This document shows positions 43,101 to 50,950 of a stretch of DNA of 64,000 bases, in pieces; position 1 is the stretch's first letter; the number at the start of each line of letters is the position of its first letter. Source of the stretch: M3007 sp044230315 (GTDB taxonomy: Bacteria; Bacteroidota; Bacteroidia; Chitinophagales; Saprospiraceae); contig JBGARJ010000020.1 in assembly GCA_044230315.1 (NCBI GenBank), positions 1 to 64,000 on the forward strand, given 5' to 3'. The notes beneath the pieces were generated by a model. The model had not been told where the DNA came from, searched no databases, and saw only the letters and a list, made by a program, of their open reading frames with translations. Both the position numbers and the translations under genes were made by a program.

Positions 43101-46100
43101 TCAATGCCCCTGGCCTGGATGTATCGCTCGACACCATCATTCACCCCGCCTGCCCCGATGCGCTGACCGGTTCCATTGTGCTGAACGTGAATGGCATAAA
43201 TCCGGAATTTCACTGGAGCAATCAACAGACGGGTTCCACGGCAGCCTTCCTTGGCGCAGGCGTATATAGCGTGACCATCACAGATGGAAACTGCAGTCAG
43301 GTGCTGTCCAACCTGGAGGTTGTGTCGCCTCCGCCAATAGAGATCATTCGGAATACCCTGCAAAACGCCCTTTGCTTCGGCGATTCCAACGGTGTCATCG
43401 ACCTGGCCGTTTTCGGCGCCACACCACCCTACGGCTTTTTGTGGAATACCGGTGCAACCACGCAGACCCTGCAAAACCTGCCAGCAGGGCAATACAAATG
43501 CACCATCACCGATGCCAACGGCTGTTCGTTTACCGCACCGACCGAAACCATCGCACAACCCATGTTGCTGTCGGTTCAACCGGATACGCTGATCGTGCCC
43601 GCGCGATGTTTTGGTGAAAAAAGCGGCTTCCTTCGCGTAAAAGCGACCGGTGGCACTGCGCCCTACCAATACCATTGGAATACCGGCGCATCCACTGCCA
43701 GTTTGGGCGCCGTTGTGGCGGGCGTGTACGCCGTGACGGTCACCGATGCCAACGGGTGTACAGCCATCTGGCTCGGGGTGGTACCCCAACCCAGCCCTTT
43801 AATCATCGACAGTACAAAGGTGATCAATCCTACCTGTGTAGGGCCAACCGACGGGAGCATTCAGTTGTTCCCGAGCGGAGGCGTCGGCCCCTATCTGTTC
43901 CATTGGAACAACAACGCCAGCACGCCCAAGATCCAAAACCTGGGTGTCGGGCAATATAAAGCCACGATTACCGATGGCAACGGCTGTACACTGGTTACGC
44001 CGGATATTCAAATGACCGCGCCGCAATTGTTGATCGTTAAACTGGATACACTCGTGCCGGTGGGCTGTCGGGGCCAGCTTACCGGTTTGATCGCGGTGCA
44101 TGTCAACGGCGCCGTAGGTACGATTGCCGCAAGCTGGAACGGTATCCCCGACGATCTGACGCTGAGCAATGCACCAGCGGGGCAGTATATTTTGCAGGTA
44201 ATCGACAGCCGGGGATGTTCCCGGCGCGACACTTTTTACATCACTCAACCCGATGCCGTGGTAGCGGTCATTGACCCCGTTGTGAAAAACGCTTTATGCG
44301 CCGGCGAGCCGACCGGCAGTGTAACGGTGCGCGTTACCGGGGGTACCCTGCCCTATCAATTTTTGTGGAGCAATGGCGCCACTTCGCAAAACCTGCCCGC
44401 CGTACCAGCCGGAACCTACCAGCTGACCGTCACTGACGGTAAGGGCTGCACTGCGATCTCACCGCTCATCACCGTAGGCCAGCCACCGGCCCTGCTGGCT
44501 ACCGCAACGGTGCACGATATCCCCTGCTTCGGAATTACAACCGGCGATATTCAACTCGCGGTGCAGGGTGGCATACCGCCCTACCATTACCGGTGGAACA
44601 CCAACGATTCGACCAAAAATGTCTTCAACCTGATGGCAGGCGCATACCAGGTGACTATACTCGATGCCATCGGTTGCGCGCAGGTGCTTTCCGAATTGGA
44701 AGTCATCGACCGGGCGGTCAATTTCACCCTGCAAAACCTGGTTGTTGAGCCCGTAACCTGCAGCGGTGCGGCCGATGGGAAACTTGCCGTTCAGGTAATG
44801 AGCGGCACACCGCCATACCAGTTCGCCTGGTCGCCCCCCATTGGCGTCCATGCTAATGTGCAAACACCCCTGGACACTGCATCCGGGTTATCGGGCGGCG
44901 ATTACTGGGTAACCGTTACCGATGCAGCGGGCTGCTCGGTCACTTCGGCGGCATTCAACATTGAAGAAGCCCCGCCGTTGCAACTCAGTATTACCCAAAT
45001 AAAAGATATCATTTGCAAAGGCGACTCCTCGGGGCGAATAACGGTCGATGTGTCGGGCGGGGTGCCGCCGTATTCCTATTTGTGGAGCCACGGCGCCACA
45101 CAAGACACGCTCATGCAATTACCCGCAGGCACTTACATCCTGACGGTCACCGACGTTCGGGGTTGCTCGGTGGTTTCGGCGCCGGCAGTGGTGCACGAGC
45201 CCGCGGGCGCGCTAACGATCGTTTTGGATAGTGTAAAACCCGACAAATGCGGCAAAAACCAGGGCGCCATCCAGTTGCATATCACCGGCGGAGTGCCGCC
45301 AAATACCTATTTGTGGAACAATGGGGCTATTACCGCCGCGATTTCCAATTTGCCACCCGGCAATTACCAGTTGACCGTGACCGATAACCTGGGGTGCATG
45401 CGGGAATCGCCCGTATATGAAGTGCTGCAAGGCGCGCCCCCCTTGCAACTCGCATCGGGGCAATTGGTGCACGTACCCTGCTTTGGCGACAGCACCGGTG
45501 CGGTAGTGCCAAGTATAATCGGCGGTACCCTGCCGTTCACCTATGCCTGGAGTAATGGGGCCGTTGGGGCCAACCTGACCGGCGTTCCTGCCGGCAACTA
45601 CACCCTGACCGTGTCGGATGCTGCCGGCTGTTTCGAATACTGGACGTTCACGATCAACGGACCAACAACTCCATTGGCAAGCCCCTGGACCAGTGATTCT
45701 ACCAGCGGCGGCTGGTCCATACATTTAAGTCCTGCCGGCGGTACACCGCCATACGACGTCGTGTGGGATGCCAAAACGGGCAACCAGACGGGCCCTGTCG
45801 CAACAGGGCTGAGCGCTGGCCAATATTCCGCAACCGTCAGCGATGCCAATGGCTGCATGCTGGTGCTGAACATTCCGGTCGGTACGTTTGTAGGAACATT
45901 GCCGGCGCCGGATGGATTGCTCCGGGCGGTTTTGGCGCCCAACCCGGCAAGCGGATACACCCGGTTGCTCGTTGACCTGCGGGAACCGGCAGCGCTGGAA
46001 ATCCGGATCTTTTCAAATCTCGGCCAACAGATGGAGACACCGGTGATCGCAACCGGGGCGTCGCACTACGCTATTTCACTGGATACCGGGCGCTGGCCGC

Positions 46101-46180
46101 CGGGCCTGTATTGGTTGACGATCCGGTTACCCGACGGGCGAGTGAAAACCTTGCGACTTATCCATGTGGACCCGGAATAG
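40127..46180 (+). CDS. Giant SprB-like repeat adhesin with P domain and T9SS type A sorting domain
   Basis: A 2017-aa surface protein. Signal sequence (GRAAGFCLLLTLPTTLLSASG); fibronectin III (about 50-140); proprotein-convertase P domain (about 145-300, DVLLQGVRMMIEHPWRSDL, NPVGIWQIEICDN); second fibronectin III (about 305-400); MAM/lectin-like sandwich (about 420-590); a MopE-like metal-binding motif (DSDCDDSDPTVYPGA, DENCNGMDDD); a Cys-containing Ig/PKD stretch; and about thirteen SprB-type repeats (about 920-1920) of the form CxGxxxGxIxLxxxGGTPPYxFxW...AGxYxxTVTDAxGC. A type A sorting domain (LAPNPASGYTRLLVD, IFSNLGQQM, WPPGLYWLTI) ends it. SprB is the mobile gliding adhesin of Flavobacterium; this protein is shorter and its role in gliding is inferred. 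ATG 40127 starts the signal sequence. Confidence 0.9.
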   Translation: MTYLTSITRLTGRAAGFCLLLTLPTTLLSASGASGVDPNKCRPAPAVTCDRPELLQVDMVTDSTARLTWSDVGDKYEVELVAGTNPFTGVPTYVVNADPPFDVAGLTPGRNYRFQVRTVCDDTTSSVWSAPRSFTTDLNNARPCPLNLDLRDTSCNSIQVFRLYVDEAPGAALGTDVLLQGVRMMIEHPWRSDLSIWLVAPDSTRIQLIGGLNAGDQNIGDPQGAICPQFVELTDDATVAQPLSAAAEKDNITGYYLPVQALSGMHTGQNPVGIWQIEICDNKAVHKGKLRLFELVFARADCPGVAGLSVSNVTENSATVHWQADALGDSLLIEYGPSGFIPGLDGAAGTGGSVIRLLQPAATPYPLNGLQTLQGYQVYMRRQCAPGLWGPNTAYAAFFTNCPPTLLETVDTLPICSTGCPDPCPLPGIWQNVPDDDYEWKVYTGPGLTYPVAGPAAAPGDAGNYLYFRNGCSPTGAYGKTAILRSLCIDVVAPAAQVCHFSFDLYMNTRLGQMSTLALQASTNGGQSWTTVQTWSGNRGKLWRREYVNLNAYDGQITLFQFVATGTFGAYGDIAMDNLAFYGSQEAGTPDYVFYRDADGDTYGNPDIRVISCFPVAPPGYVSIDSDCDDSDPTVYPGAPEIRCNQKDENCNGMDDDAIIPAPATPASVAICLGSPAVLAAPGTPLGQYYWYDQPAGGTPVGSGQTLILNNLTTTKTFYLADSLTGPDEGCRSNWVAATVTVHPNPVLTLAVTPSVCAGGAFDLATLPVSDTAHTGGTLTYHSAAPPGPGNQLPSSVVAPGFTTIYRILSTTTFGCKGSIPVTLTVLPSPEVQIIQGDSVNVCRGRSLQLQAMEAGVGVPPITYAWSTGLNFPNIPVQAGNAPNVTNTYTVTATDANGCTGTDEIKVHTLNNVTQTAIVSIQNVTTCGGHDGSITLDPLNGTPPYQFAWAGGTLGGIADAGTINGLSQGSYRITVTDATNAGCSMVMPQIVLNAPGLDVSLDTIIHPACPDALTGSIVLNVNGINPEFHWSNQQTGSTAAFLGAGVYSVTITDGNCSQVLSNLEVVSPPPIEIIRNTLQNALCFGDSNGVIDLAVFGATPPYGFLWNTGATTQTLQNLPAGQYKCTITDANGCSFTAPTETIAQPMLLSVQPDTLIVPARCFGEKSGFLRVKATGGTAPYQYHWNTGASTASLGAVVAGVYAVTVTDANGCTAIWLGVVPQPSPLIIDSTKVINPTCVGPTDGSIQLFPSGGVGPYLFHWNNNASTPKIQNLGVGQYKATITDGNGCTLVTPDIQMTAPQLLIVKLDTLVPVGCRGQLTGLIAVHVNGAVGTIAASWNGIPDDLTLSNAPAGQYILQVIDSRGCSRRDTFYITQPDAVVAVIDPVVKNALCAGEPTGSVTVRVTGGTLPYQFLWSNGATSQNLPAVPAGTYQLTVTDGKGCTAISPLITVGQPPALLATATVHDIPCFGITTGDIQLAVQGGIPPYHYRWNTNDSTKNVFNLMAGAYQVTILDAIGCAQVLSELEVIDRAVNFTLQNLVVEPVTCSGAADGKLAVQVMSGTPPYQFAWSPPIGVHANVQTPLDTASGLSGGDYWVTVTDAAGCSVTSAAFNIEEAPPLQLSITQIKDIICKGDSSGRITVDVSGGVPPYSYLWSHGATQDTLMQLPAGTYILTVTDVRGCSVVSAPAVVHEPAGALTIVLDSVKPDKCGKNQGAIQLHITGGVPPNTYLWNNGAITAAISNLPPGNYQLTVTDNLGCMRESPVYEVLQGAPPLQLASGQLVHVPCFGDSTGAVVPSIIGGTLPFTYAWSNGAVGANLTGVPAGNYTLTVSDAAGCFEYWTFTINGPTTPLASPWTSDSTSGGWSIHLSPAGGTPPYDVVWDAKTGNQTGPVATGLSAGQYSATVSDANGCMLVLNIPVGTFVGTLPAPDGLLRAVLAPNPASGYTRLLVDLREPAALEIRIFSNLGQQMETPVIATGASHYAISLDTGRWPPGLYWLTIRLPDGRVKTLRLIHVDPE

Positions 46181-46273
46181 GCATAACGAAAGAATACCCC
46201 TGCGGTTCTGGCGCGATGTTTTGCCCTTTGCCGGGTTTTATTGAACTTCGCCACTCTTTAGACACCTGTATTT

Positions 46274-47260
46274 GTGTTAGCCTTATTCCGCAACAATCAA
46301 TCCACCACGGCGCTGCTCCTGGCCGCCTATGTCATCCTCTTGCACTTGCCGGCCACACTTGGTTGGGTTGAGCCACCTGCGTCGGGCGCCGCAACAGGTG
46401 GCGGCATATTGTTTCAGGATTTGTTCGGATGGATCGCAGCCACACCCCGGTCTTCAGCGCTGGCAGCGACTATTTTGGTATTGCTTCAAGCGTTTTTAGT
46501 GAACAGTTTAGCCGATGGATTTCGGCTGATGGAAGACCGCAGTTGGTACCCCGGCGTGTTGTATGCAGCGGCCGTTTCAAGTTTGCCCGATTTTCAGTAT
46601 TTATCGCCCGCATTGATTGCCGTCACTTTTTTGCCCATTGCCCTTAGGCGTATATTTAGCGTATACAAACAAACCCAGGCCTACAGCCCCATTTTCGACG
46701 CCGCCTTCTGGATCTGCCTGGCGACCATTTTTCACCCTTCGGCAGTCTGGTGCCTGCCGGCGGCCTATTTTGCCTTGTTTAATCTGCGTTCGTTCAATGC
46801 CCGGGAGCAATTGGTTTTTTTCACCGGTGTTTTTGCTCCTTTCTTTTTGGCCCTGACCGGTTACTTTTGGTATGACCGCGCCGGCGAATTTTTGCAGGTC
46901 CAATTCACCCAATGGATCGCCTTTCCTACTTTTGTGTTCCCTTCCGGGTATGCCGGCATGAAAACCGGGCTATTGGTGTCAATGCTAGTGGTGGGGCTAT
47001 TGGGCTTCAATGTTTATTATCATAAGAAGTTGATTCAGGCACAAAAATACATTACCATTTTTTACTGGTTTATGTTTGCAGGTCTGGTTTCCATGCTCTG
47101 CCACCCGGAAATGCGGCTTGAATTTGCCTTGCTTACTATGCCTTCGTTAGGCATCTTTTTGGCCTATTTATTTCAATCCATCCGGAATGGCCTGATTGCC
47201 GAGCTGTTGCATCTGGTGCTATTGGCAGCCATCTTCCAGATTCAATTTTATCCAAAATAA
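46274..47260 (+). CDS. DUF6427-like multi-pass membrane protein
   Basis: A 328-aa inner-membrane protein with about nine hydrophobic segments spread along its length, short loops and no soluble domain. The length, ALFRNNQSTT opening and segment LPDFQYLSPALIAVTFLPIALRRIFSVYK fit a Bacteroidota family of unknown function (DUF6427). Initiation is at a GTG; no nearby upstream ATG exists in frame, and later ATGs would remove the first membrane segments. It lies 93 bp after the adhesin and 72 bp before purQ on the same strand, but no shared function with either is evident. Confidence 0.75.
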   Translation: MLALFRNNQSTTALLLAAYVILLHLPATLGWVEPPASGAATGGGILFQDLFGWIAATPRSSALAATILVLLQAFLVNSLADGFRLMEDRSWYPGVLYAAAVSSLPDFQYLSPALIAVTFLPIALRRIFSVYKQTQAYSPIFDAAFWICLATIFHPSAVWCLPAAYFALFNLRSFNAREQLVFFTGVFAPFFLALTGYFWYDRAGEFLQVQFTQWIAFPTFVFPSGYAGMKTGLLVSMLVVGLLGFNVYYHKKLIQAQKYITIFYWFMFAGLVSMLCHPEMRLEFALLTMPSLGIFLAYLFQSIRNGLIAELLHLVLLAAIFQIQFYPK

Positions 47261-47332
47261 CCGCACCATCTTTTCCCGCCGGGCTCTTTTGACCGGAATC
47301 GCTAAAACTAAATCAACGGTAACGCGCATACT

Positions 47333-48025
47333 ATGAAATTCGGTGTCATTGTTTTCCCAGGTTCCAATTGCGATGATGATATGGTACACGTACTGGGCGA
47401 CGTCATGGGGCAGGAAGTCGTCAAATTATGGCATAAAAACACGGATCTGCCCGAGGTGGATTGCGTCGTACTTCCCGGTGGGTTTTCGTACGGTGATTAC
47501 GTCCGCGCGGGAGCCATCGCACAATTTTCGCCCATAATGAAGGCGGTACAGGCATTCGCTGCCGCCGGCGGGTACGTATTTGGAGTGTGCAATGGCTTTC
47601 AGATTTTGTGTGAGGCCCACCTCCTACCCGGCATATTGCTGCGCAATGCCAACCAGCAGTTTATTTGCAGCAATGTGTGGCTGAAACCGGCGACCAACCA
47701 TTCGCCTATCACCGAAGGGCTCGACCTGAACCAGGCGCTGAAAATCCCGATTGCACACGCCGAAGGACGTTTCTTTGCCGACGAGCGGACGCTGGACCAG
47801 TTGGAAGCCAACGACCAGGTTTTGTTCCGTTATTGTACACCTGACGGGGCAGTAACAGCCGAAGGTAACCCGAACGGTGCAGCCCGCAATATTGCAGGTA
47901 TCTGCAATGCCGGCCGCAATGTCTTTGGCATGATGCCACACCCGGAACGCGCTGCGGAAGCGGTATTGGGCAACACCGACGGCCGCGGCTTATTTGAGTC
48001 GCTCGTGGCGACGGTCGCAGTTTGA
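47333..48025 (+). CDS. purQ: Phosphoribosylformylglycinamidine synthase, glutaminase subunit PurQ
   Basis: A 230-aa class I glutamine amidotransferase that supplies ammonia for the fourth step of IMP synthesis, in complex with PurL and PurS. MKFGVIVFPGSNCDDDM is the family start; GGFSYGDYVRAG is the oxyanion/glutamine loop; the catalytic Cys lies in FGVCNGFQIL; His and Glu of the triad are in GMMPHPERAAE. It is a separate subunit, so the organism uses the split PurS/Q/L arrangement or at least a stand-alone PurQ. purL and purS are not in the window. A perfect 15-bp hairpin terminator follows. Confidence 0.97.
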   Translation: MKFGVIVFPGSNCDDDMVHVLGDVMGQEVVKLWHKNTDLPEVDCVVLPGGFSYGDYVRAGAIAQFSPIMKAVQAFAAAGGYVFGVCNGFQILCEAHLLPGILLRNANQQFICSNVWLKPATNHSPITEGLDLNQALKIPIAHAEGRFFADERTLDQLEANDQVLFRYCTPDGAVTAEGNPNGAARNIAGICNAGRNVFGMMPHPERAAEAVLGNTDGRGLFESLVATVAV

Positions 48026-48046
48026 TGCGCCCAGTTATGGAAAAAG

Positions 48047-48088
48047 CGCCGGAGTTGGAGATCCAATGTCTCCAACTCCGGCGTTTAT
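48047..48088. terminator. Bidirectional terminator after purQ
   Basis: A 15-bp perfect stem (48047-48061 with 48069-48083) with a 7-nt loop is flanked by AAAAAG and TTTATAA. It lies between the 3' ends of purQ and the convergent minus-strand gene and can serve both. Confidence 0.75.
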
Positions 48089-48143
48089 AATGGATCATTT
48101 GTGATCCGGTTCTTACCCTGCAATGCTGGCTGGACGCAGCGTA

Positions 48144-48647
48144 CTACTCCGCTTTTTTCACTTCGAACAAGGCCAGAATAATATTGCCCATATACACACC
48201 CAAAGCGGATTCGACCAGGGTGAGAAACATGGTCATATCCTGAAAATTGAGCACATTGGGCGCCAGCGCTTTTAAGGAAATCAGCAGCAAAACTGTAAAA
48301 AAGTGCCCGTGTACCAGCCATTTGACCAGGCCGTTGATCGGGCCGCCATTTTTCCCGTTCACATTGGGTTCGGTGATACTGCGGCCAATGTAGCGGAAAA
48401 CCGCGCCGCCGTACAGCGCCGTAATGGGCGCCAAAATCCCCATCAGGGAAGTGAATTCTTCAAAATCAAACCCGCGCAGCAAATAATAAACGCAGGAAAT
48501 CCCTATGAGGATGAAGTGGTAAATCAGGATGAGCCGCGCAATTCTCGCGCGTGGCGAGAGCGGAGTCGCAGTTGGCTTACTGGCTTCGGTGGATGTGCTT
48601 GTCGTGGCCTGACCTGCTGCCATAGCGTGAGATCTTGTCGTTGTCAT
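48144..48647 (-). CDS. Hypothetical four-helix membrane protein
   Basis: A 167-aa protein with a Thr/Ser-rich cytosolic N-terminus (about 1-33) and four predicted membrane helices (about 36-58, 66-86, 110-130, 138-160). One conserved-looking polar loop, RSITEPNVNGKNGGPINGL, separates helices two and three. I do not recognise the family. Its ATG overlaps the stop of the upstream gene by four bases (ATGA, 48644-48647), so the two are translationally coupled and probably work together at the membrane. Confidence 0.7.
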   Translation of the reverse strand: MTTTRSHAMAAGQATTSTSTEASKPTATPLSPRARIARLILIYHFILIGISCVYYLLRGFDFEEFTSLMGILAPITALYGGAVFRYIGRSITEPNVNGKNGGPINGLVKWLVHGHFFTVLLLISLKALAPNVLNFQDMTMFLTLVESALGVYMGNIILALFEVKKAE

Positions 48648-49570
48648 TGGCGAAGGTAATCCAATAATTTTTTAAAAAGTCGTCTCTGGTAATCCTCCAG
48701 ATTATTCTTGTAACGCAAATCCATGTCTTTATAGTCGTTTTTGCGGGGAGGAAAAATGATTCCGCTGCCATATTTCCCCTGAAATTCCCAGGAAATCTCC
48801 ACATCATCCCCTTTTTGCGCTCCTTTTATGTAGATCCGGTGGTATTCAAAATAACCATCGGGGCAGATTTCATAGCTCAGATGGGTGACCTCCAGCACAA
48901 ATTCATCGATAGTGGCGTAGGAACTGTCTACCCGCGCCTTCCAGAGGATCGGCGTGCCTTTGGGTTTGTAAAAACCAATCAAATAACGCCGCGCCTTGGT
49001 GCACACGGTATTCAGGTCCTTCCCCCGGATCATGGCCGTATTGTCGCCGGTATTCACCCCGTCCAACGAACCGGGCAGGTTGACATCCAGTACGGCGGCT
49101 GAACGGATATTGCGCCCATCGACGGGCATGTGACCATTGCGGCTACTGACCCGGGCCAGGAAGTGAGCCGGTTCATGGCAACGCACCACGACCTCGGCTT
49201 GTTCTTCGTGTATTTCGGCCAGAAACGCCCATTTGTGCAGGAGGCGCTCGTGAAAGTACTGTCCGTTGATTTGACGGTTGTTCTTTTCGAGGCGGTCCCA
49301 GGCACATTGGAGCGAGTCGCATACTCGCGCGCCACGGTAAGCTGCACGCAAAAAAAGCGTCACCTTACGCGGCGTAACGTCCACACTGTCGGCATAAAAA
49401 ATACCGTCAAGATGGTTTTGGCGGAGCCAGGTCTGGAATTCGGGGAGTTTTGCTTGGAAAAAGGCTTTGTCCTGCCGCAGGTCGACGGGCTGGGCCCGTA
49501 AATGGGCCAATTGACCGAAAAAGGCCAGCAGACATGTCATCAGGTAGCCTACAGAAAGGCTTGCTTGCAT
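48644..49570 (-). CDS. Hypothetical exported protein
   Basis: A 308-aa protein with an N-terminal signal sequence (SVGYLMTCLLAFFGQLAHLRAQ). ATG 49570 was chosen; the in-frame ATG 18 codons upstream has a weak, non-signal N-terminus. The mature part shows mixed alpha/beta character, with WEFQGKYGSGIIFPPRKNDYK and YLIGFYKPKGTPILWKARVD as its most ordered segments. I do not recognise a family. It is coupled by an ATGA overlap to the four-helix membrane protein downstream, suggesting a small periplasm-membrane pair. Confidence 0.65.
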   Translation of the reverse strand: MQASLSVGYLMTCLLAFFGQLAHLRAQPVDLRQDKAFFQAKLPEFQTWLRQNHLDGIFYADSVDVTPRKVTLFLRAAYRGARVCDSLQCAWDRLEKNNRQINGQYFHERLLHKWAFLAEIHEEQAEVVVRCHEPAHFLARVSSRNGHMPVDGRNIRSAAVLDVNLPGSLDGVNTGDNTAMIRGKDLNTVCTKARRYLIGFYKPKGTPILWKARVDSSYATIDEFVLEVTHLSYEICPDGYFEYHRIYIKGAQKGDDVEISWEFQGKYGSGIIFPPRKNDYKDMDLRYKNNLEDYQRRLFKKLLDYLRQ

Positions 49571-49668
49571 TGCAGGGAGTTTTGTAGCATAAATAAGCAG
49601 CGCAACAAAAGACGGCGGATACACAATGCTTATTTTCAGCGTTTTTCACTTTAACGTTTTCACAAAAT

Positions 49669-50883
49669 CTACTCCGGTAAAGATGCGGGTTCTTCCCCGC
49701 CACGATCCAAAATACGGCGACAAGCGAGCAGAATTTTTCGATGAGCGGCATCTGTGGCGGCAAAGAGATACCACTCGCCTCCGTCAGCCAGACCCAGTTT
49801 TTGCCGAATCCTGGCCACCGGGTCCGGAAAATTCCGGACGGTGATGTTTGCGCGCCCATCCGGAATAAAGGCCCGGATTGCTTTCCGGTCGTACCGGAGT
49901 ACTGCCTCGATCCGGAAACTACGCCCGGGAACCTGAGGCTGAAATACCTCCGATGTGTACAAATGGGTGTTGGGATGCAATTTAGCCAGCTCGAAACGCC
50001 GGGCAAACGCCTGAAATGCCCCGGCTTTGAGCAACGCGGCTTCCGGCTCATATAAAAACCGCTTTGGAGCGGAATAGACAGCCGCCGCGGCAGCTTCCTC
50101 CCGCCAGGTAAACCGGAAAGTATAATCGCCCGACCCGCCCAAGCCAACAGCTTCGATCGGAATATCATCCGGCAAGGGGTGCTGATGTTCAAGCAGGTAC
50201 AAGACCTCTTTGCATTCGTTCCCAACCGAAACCACCCAAATATGCGACACGGCGCCCAACTGCTTTACTGCGCGGTGTAAATCAAACAGCGGTGCTGTTT
50301 TAAGCAATACCCGCTTTGCTGCAGCGAGCAAGCGAGCCTTCATTTCCAACACATTCGGCTGGCAATCTTCCAATTGGAACACGCGCCCATGCCGTCCGTC
50401 GCGCCGGGCCGGATCCAGGTAAATGAGGTCGAGCATACCCGAAGTTGCCTGTAAAAAAGCATCGGCGGTGTCGTTCATGCACTGGATCGTGGTAGCGCCC
50501 AACCGGGCAAAATTGTGGCGCGCAGCTTCCACCAGTTCGGGTTGTTGTTCCACATAGATCACCTTTCGAAACTGCCGGGTGAAAAAAAAAGCATCCACAC
50601 CCATGCCGCCGGTCAGATCGGCCATGATTTGCCCCGCAAACAAACCCGCCTTGAAGCGGGCGGCGGGTTCGGAGGATGCCTGCTCCACCGAAACTACCGG
50701 AGGCATGATCAGATCGGTCCGGTACCATCCCGGAATTTTGGTGCGCACCTTGCGCAATGCCTGGAGTTGGGCAACTGCCAAGGGCACCTGCACACCGGGG
50801 TACCGGTGCGCCGCCAGCAACAAACGCGCCGGATCATCATCCAGGTGCGCCTGAATAAATTGACGATCGGCGACAGTCAGCAT
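49669..50883 (-). CDS. Class I SAM-dependent methyltransferase with THUMP-like C-terminal domain
   Basis: A 404-aa methyltransferase. The Rossmann core begins with IMADLTGGMGVDAFFF (motif I) and VIYVEQQPELVEAARHN, and carries LDLIYLDPARRDG, whose DPAR replaces the NPPY/DPPY of N-methyltransferases and recurs in a family annotated as THUMP-like-domain methyltransferases. The C-terminal part (SFRIEAVLRYDRKAIR, NITVRNFPDPVARIRQKL) fits that THUMP-like region, suggesting an RNA substrate (inference). It is divergent from the adenylate cyclase and 98 bp from the exported hypothetical gene on its own strand. Confidence 0.85.
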   Translation of the reverse strand: MLTVADRQFIQAHLDDDPARLLLAAHRYPGVQVPLAVAQLQALRKVRTKIPGWYRTDLIMPPVVSVEQASSEPAARFKAGLFAGQIMADLTGGMGVDAFFFTRQFRKVIYVEQQPELVEAARHNFARLGATTIQCMNDTADAFLQATSGMLDLIYLDPARRDGRHGRVFQLEDCQPNVLEMKARLLAAAKRVLLKTAPLFDLHRAVKQLGAVSHIWVVSVGNECKEVLYLLEHQHPLPDDIPIEAVGLGGSGDYTFRFTWREEAAAAAVYSAPKRFLYEPEAALLKAGAFQAFARRFELAKLHPNTHLYTSEVFQPQVPGRSFRIEAVLRYDRKAIRAFIPDGRANITVRNFPDPVARIRQKLGLADGGEWYLFAATDAAHRKILLACRRILDRGGEEPASLPE

Positions 50884-50908
50884 GGTACAAACATCTGAAA
50901 ATTGGCTC

Positions 50909-50916
50909 TATATTTG
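50909..50916 (+). promoter_or_regulatory. Putative -7 promoter element of the adenylate cyclase gene
   Basis: TATATTTG matches TAnnTTTG and lies 34 nt before the ATG at 50951. No -33 TTG is seen at standard spacing. Confidence 0.5.
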
Positions 50917-50950
50917 TCCTTTGGCTTGAAAAGAGTCGATAAGTTAAAAA

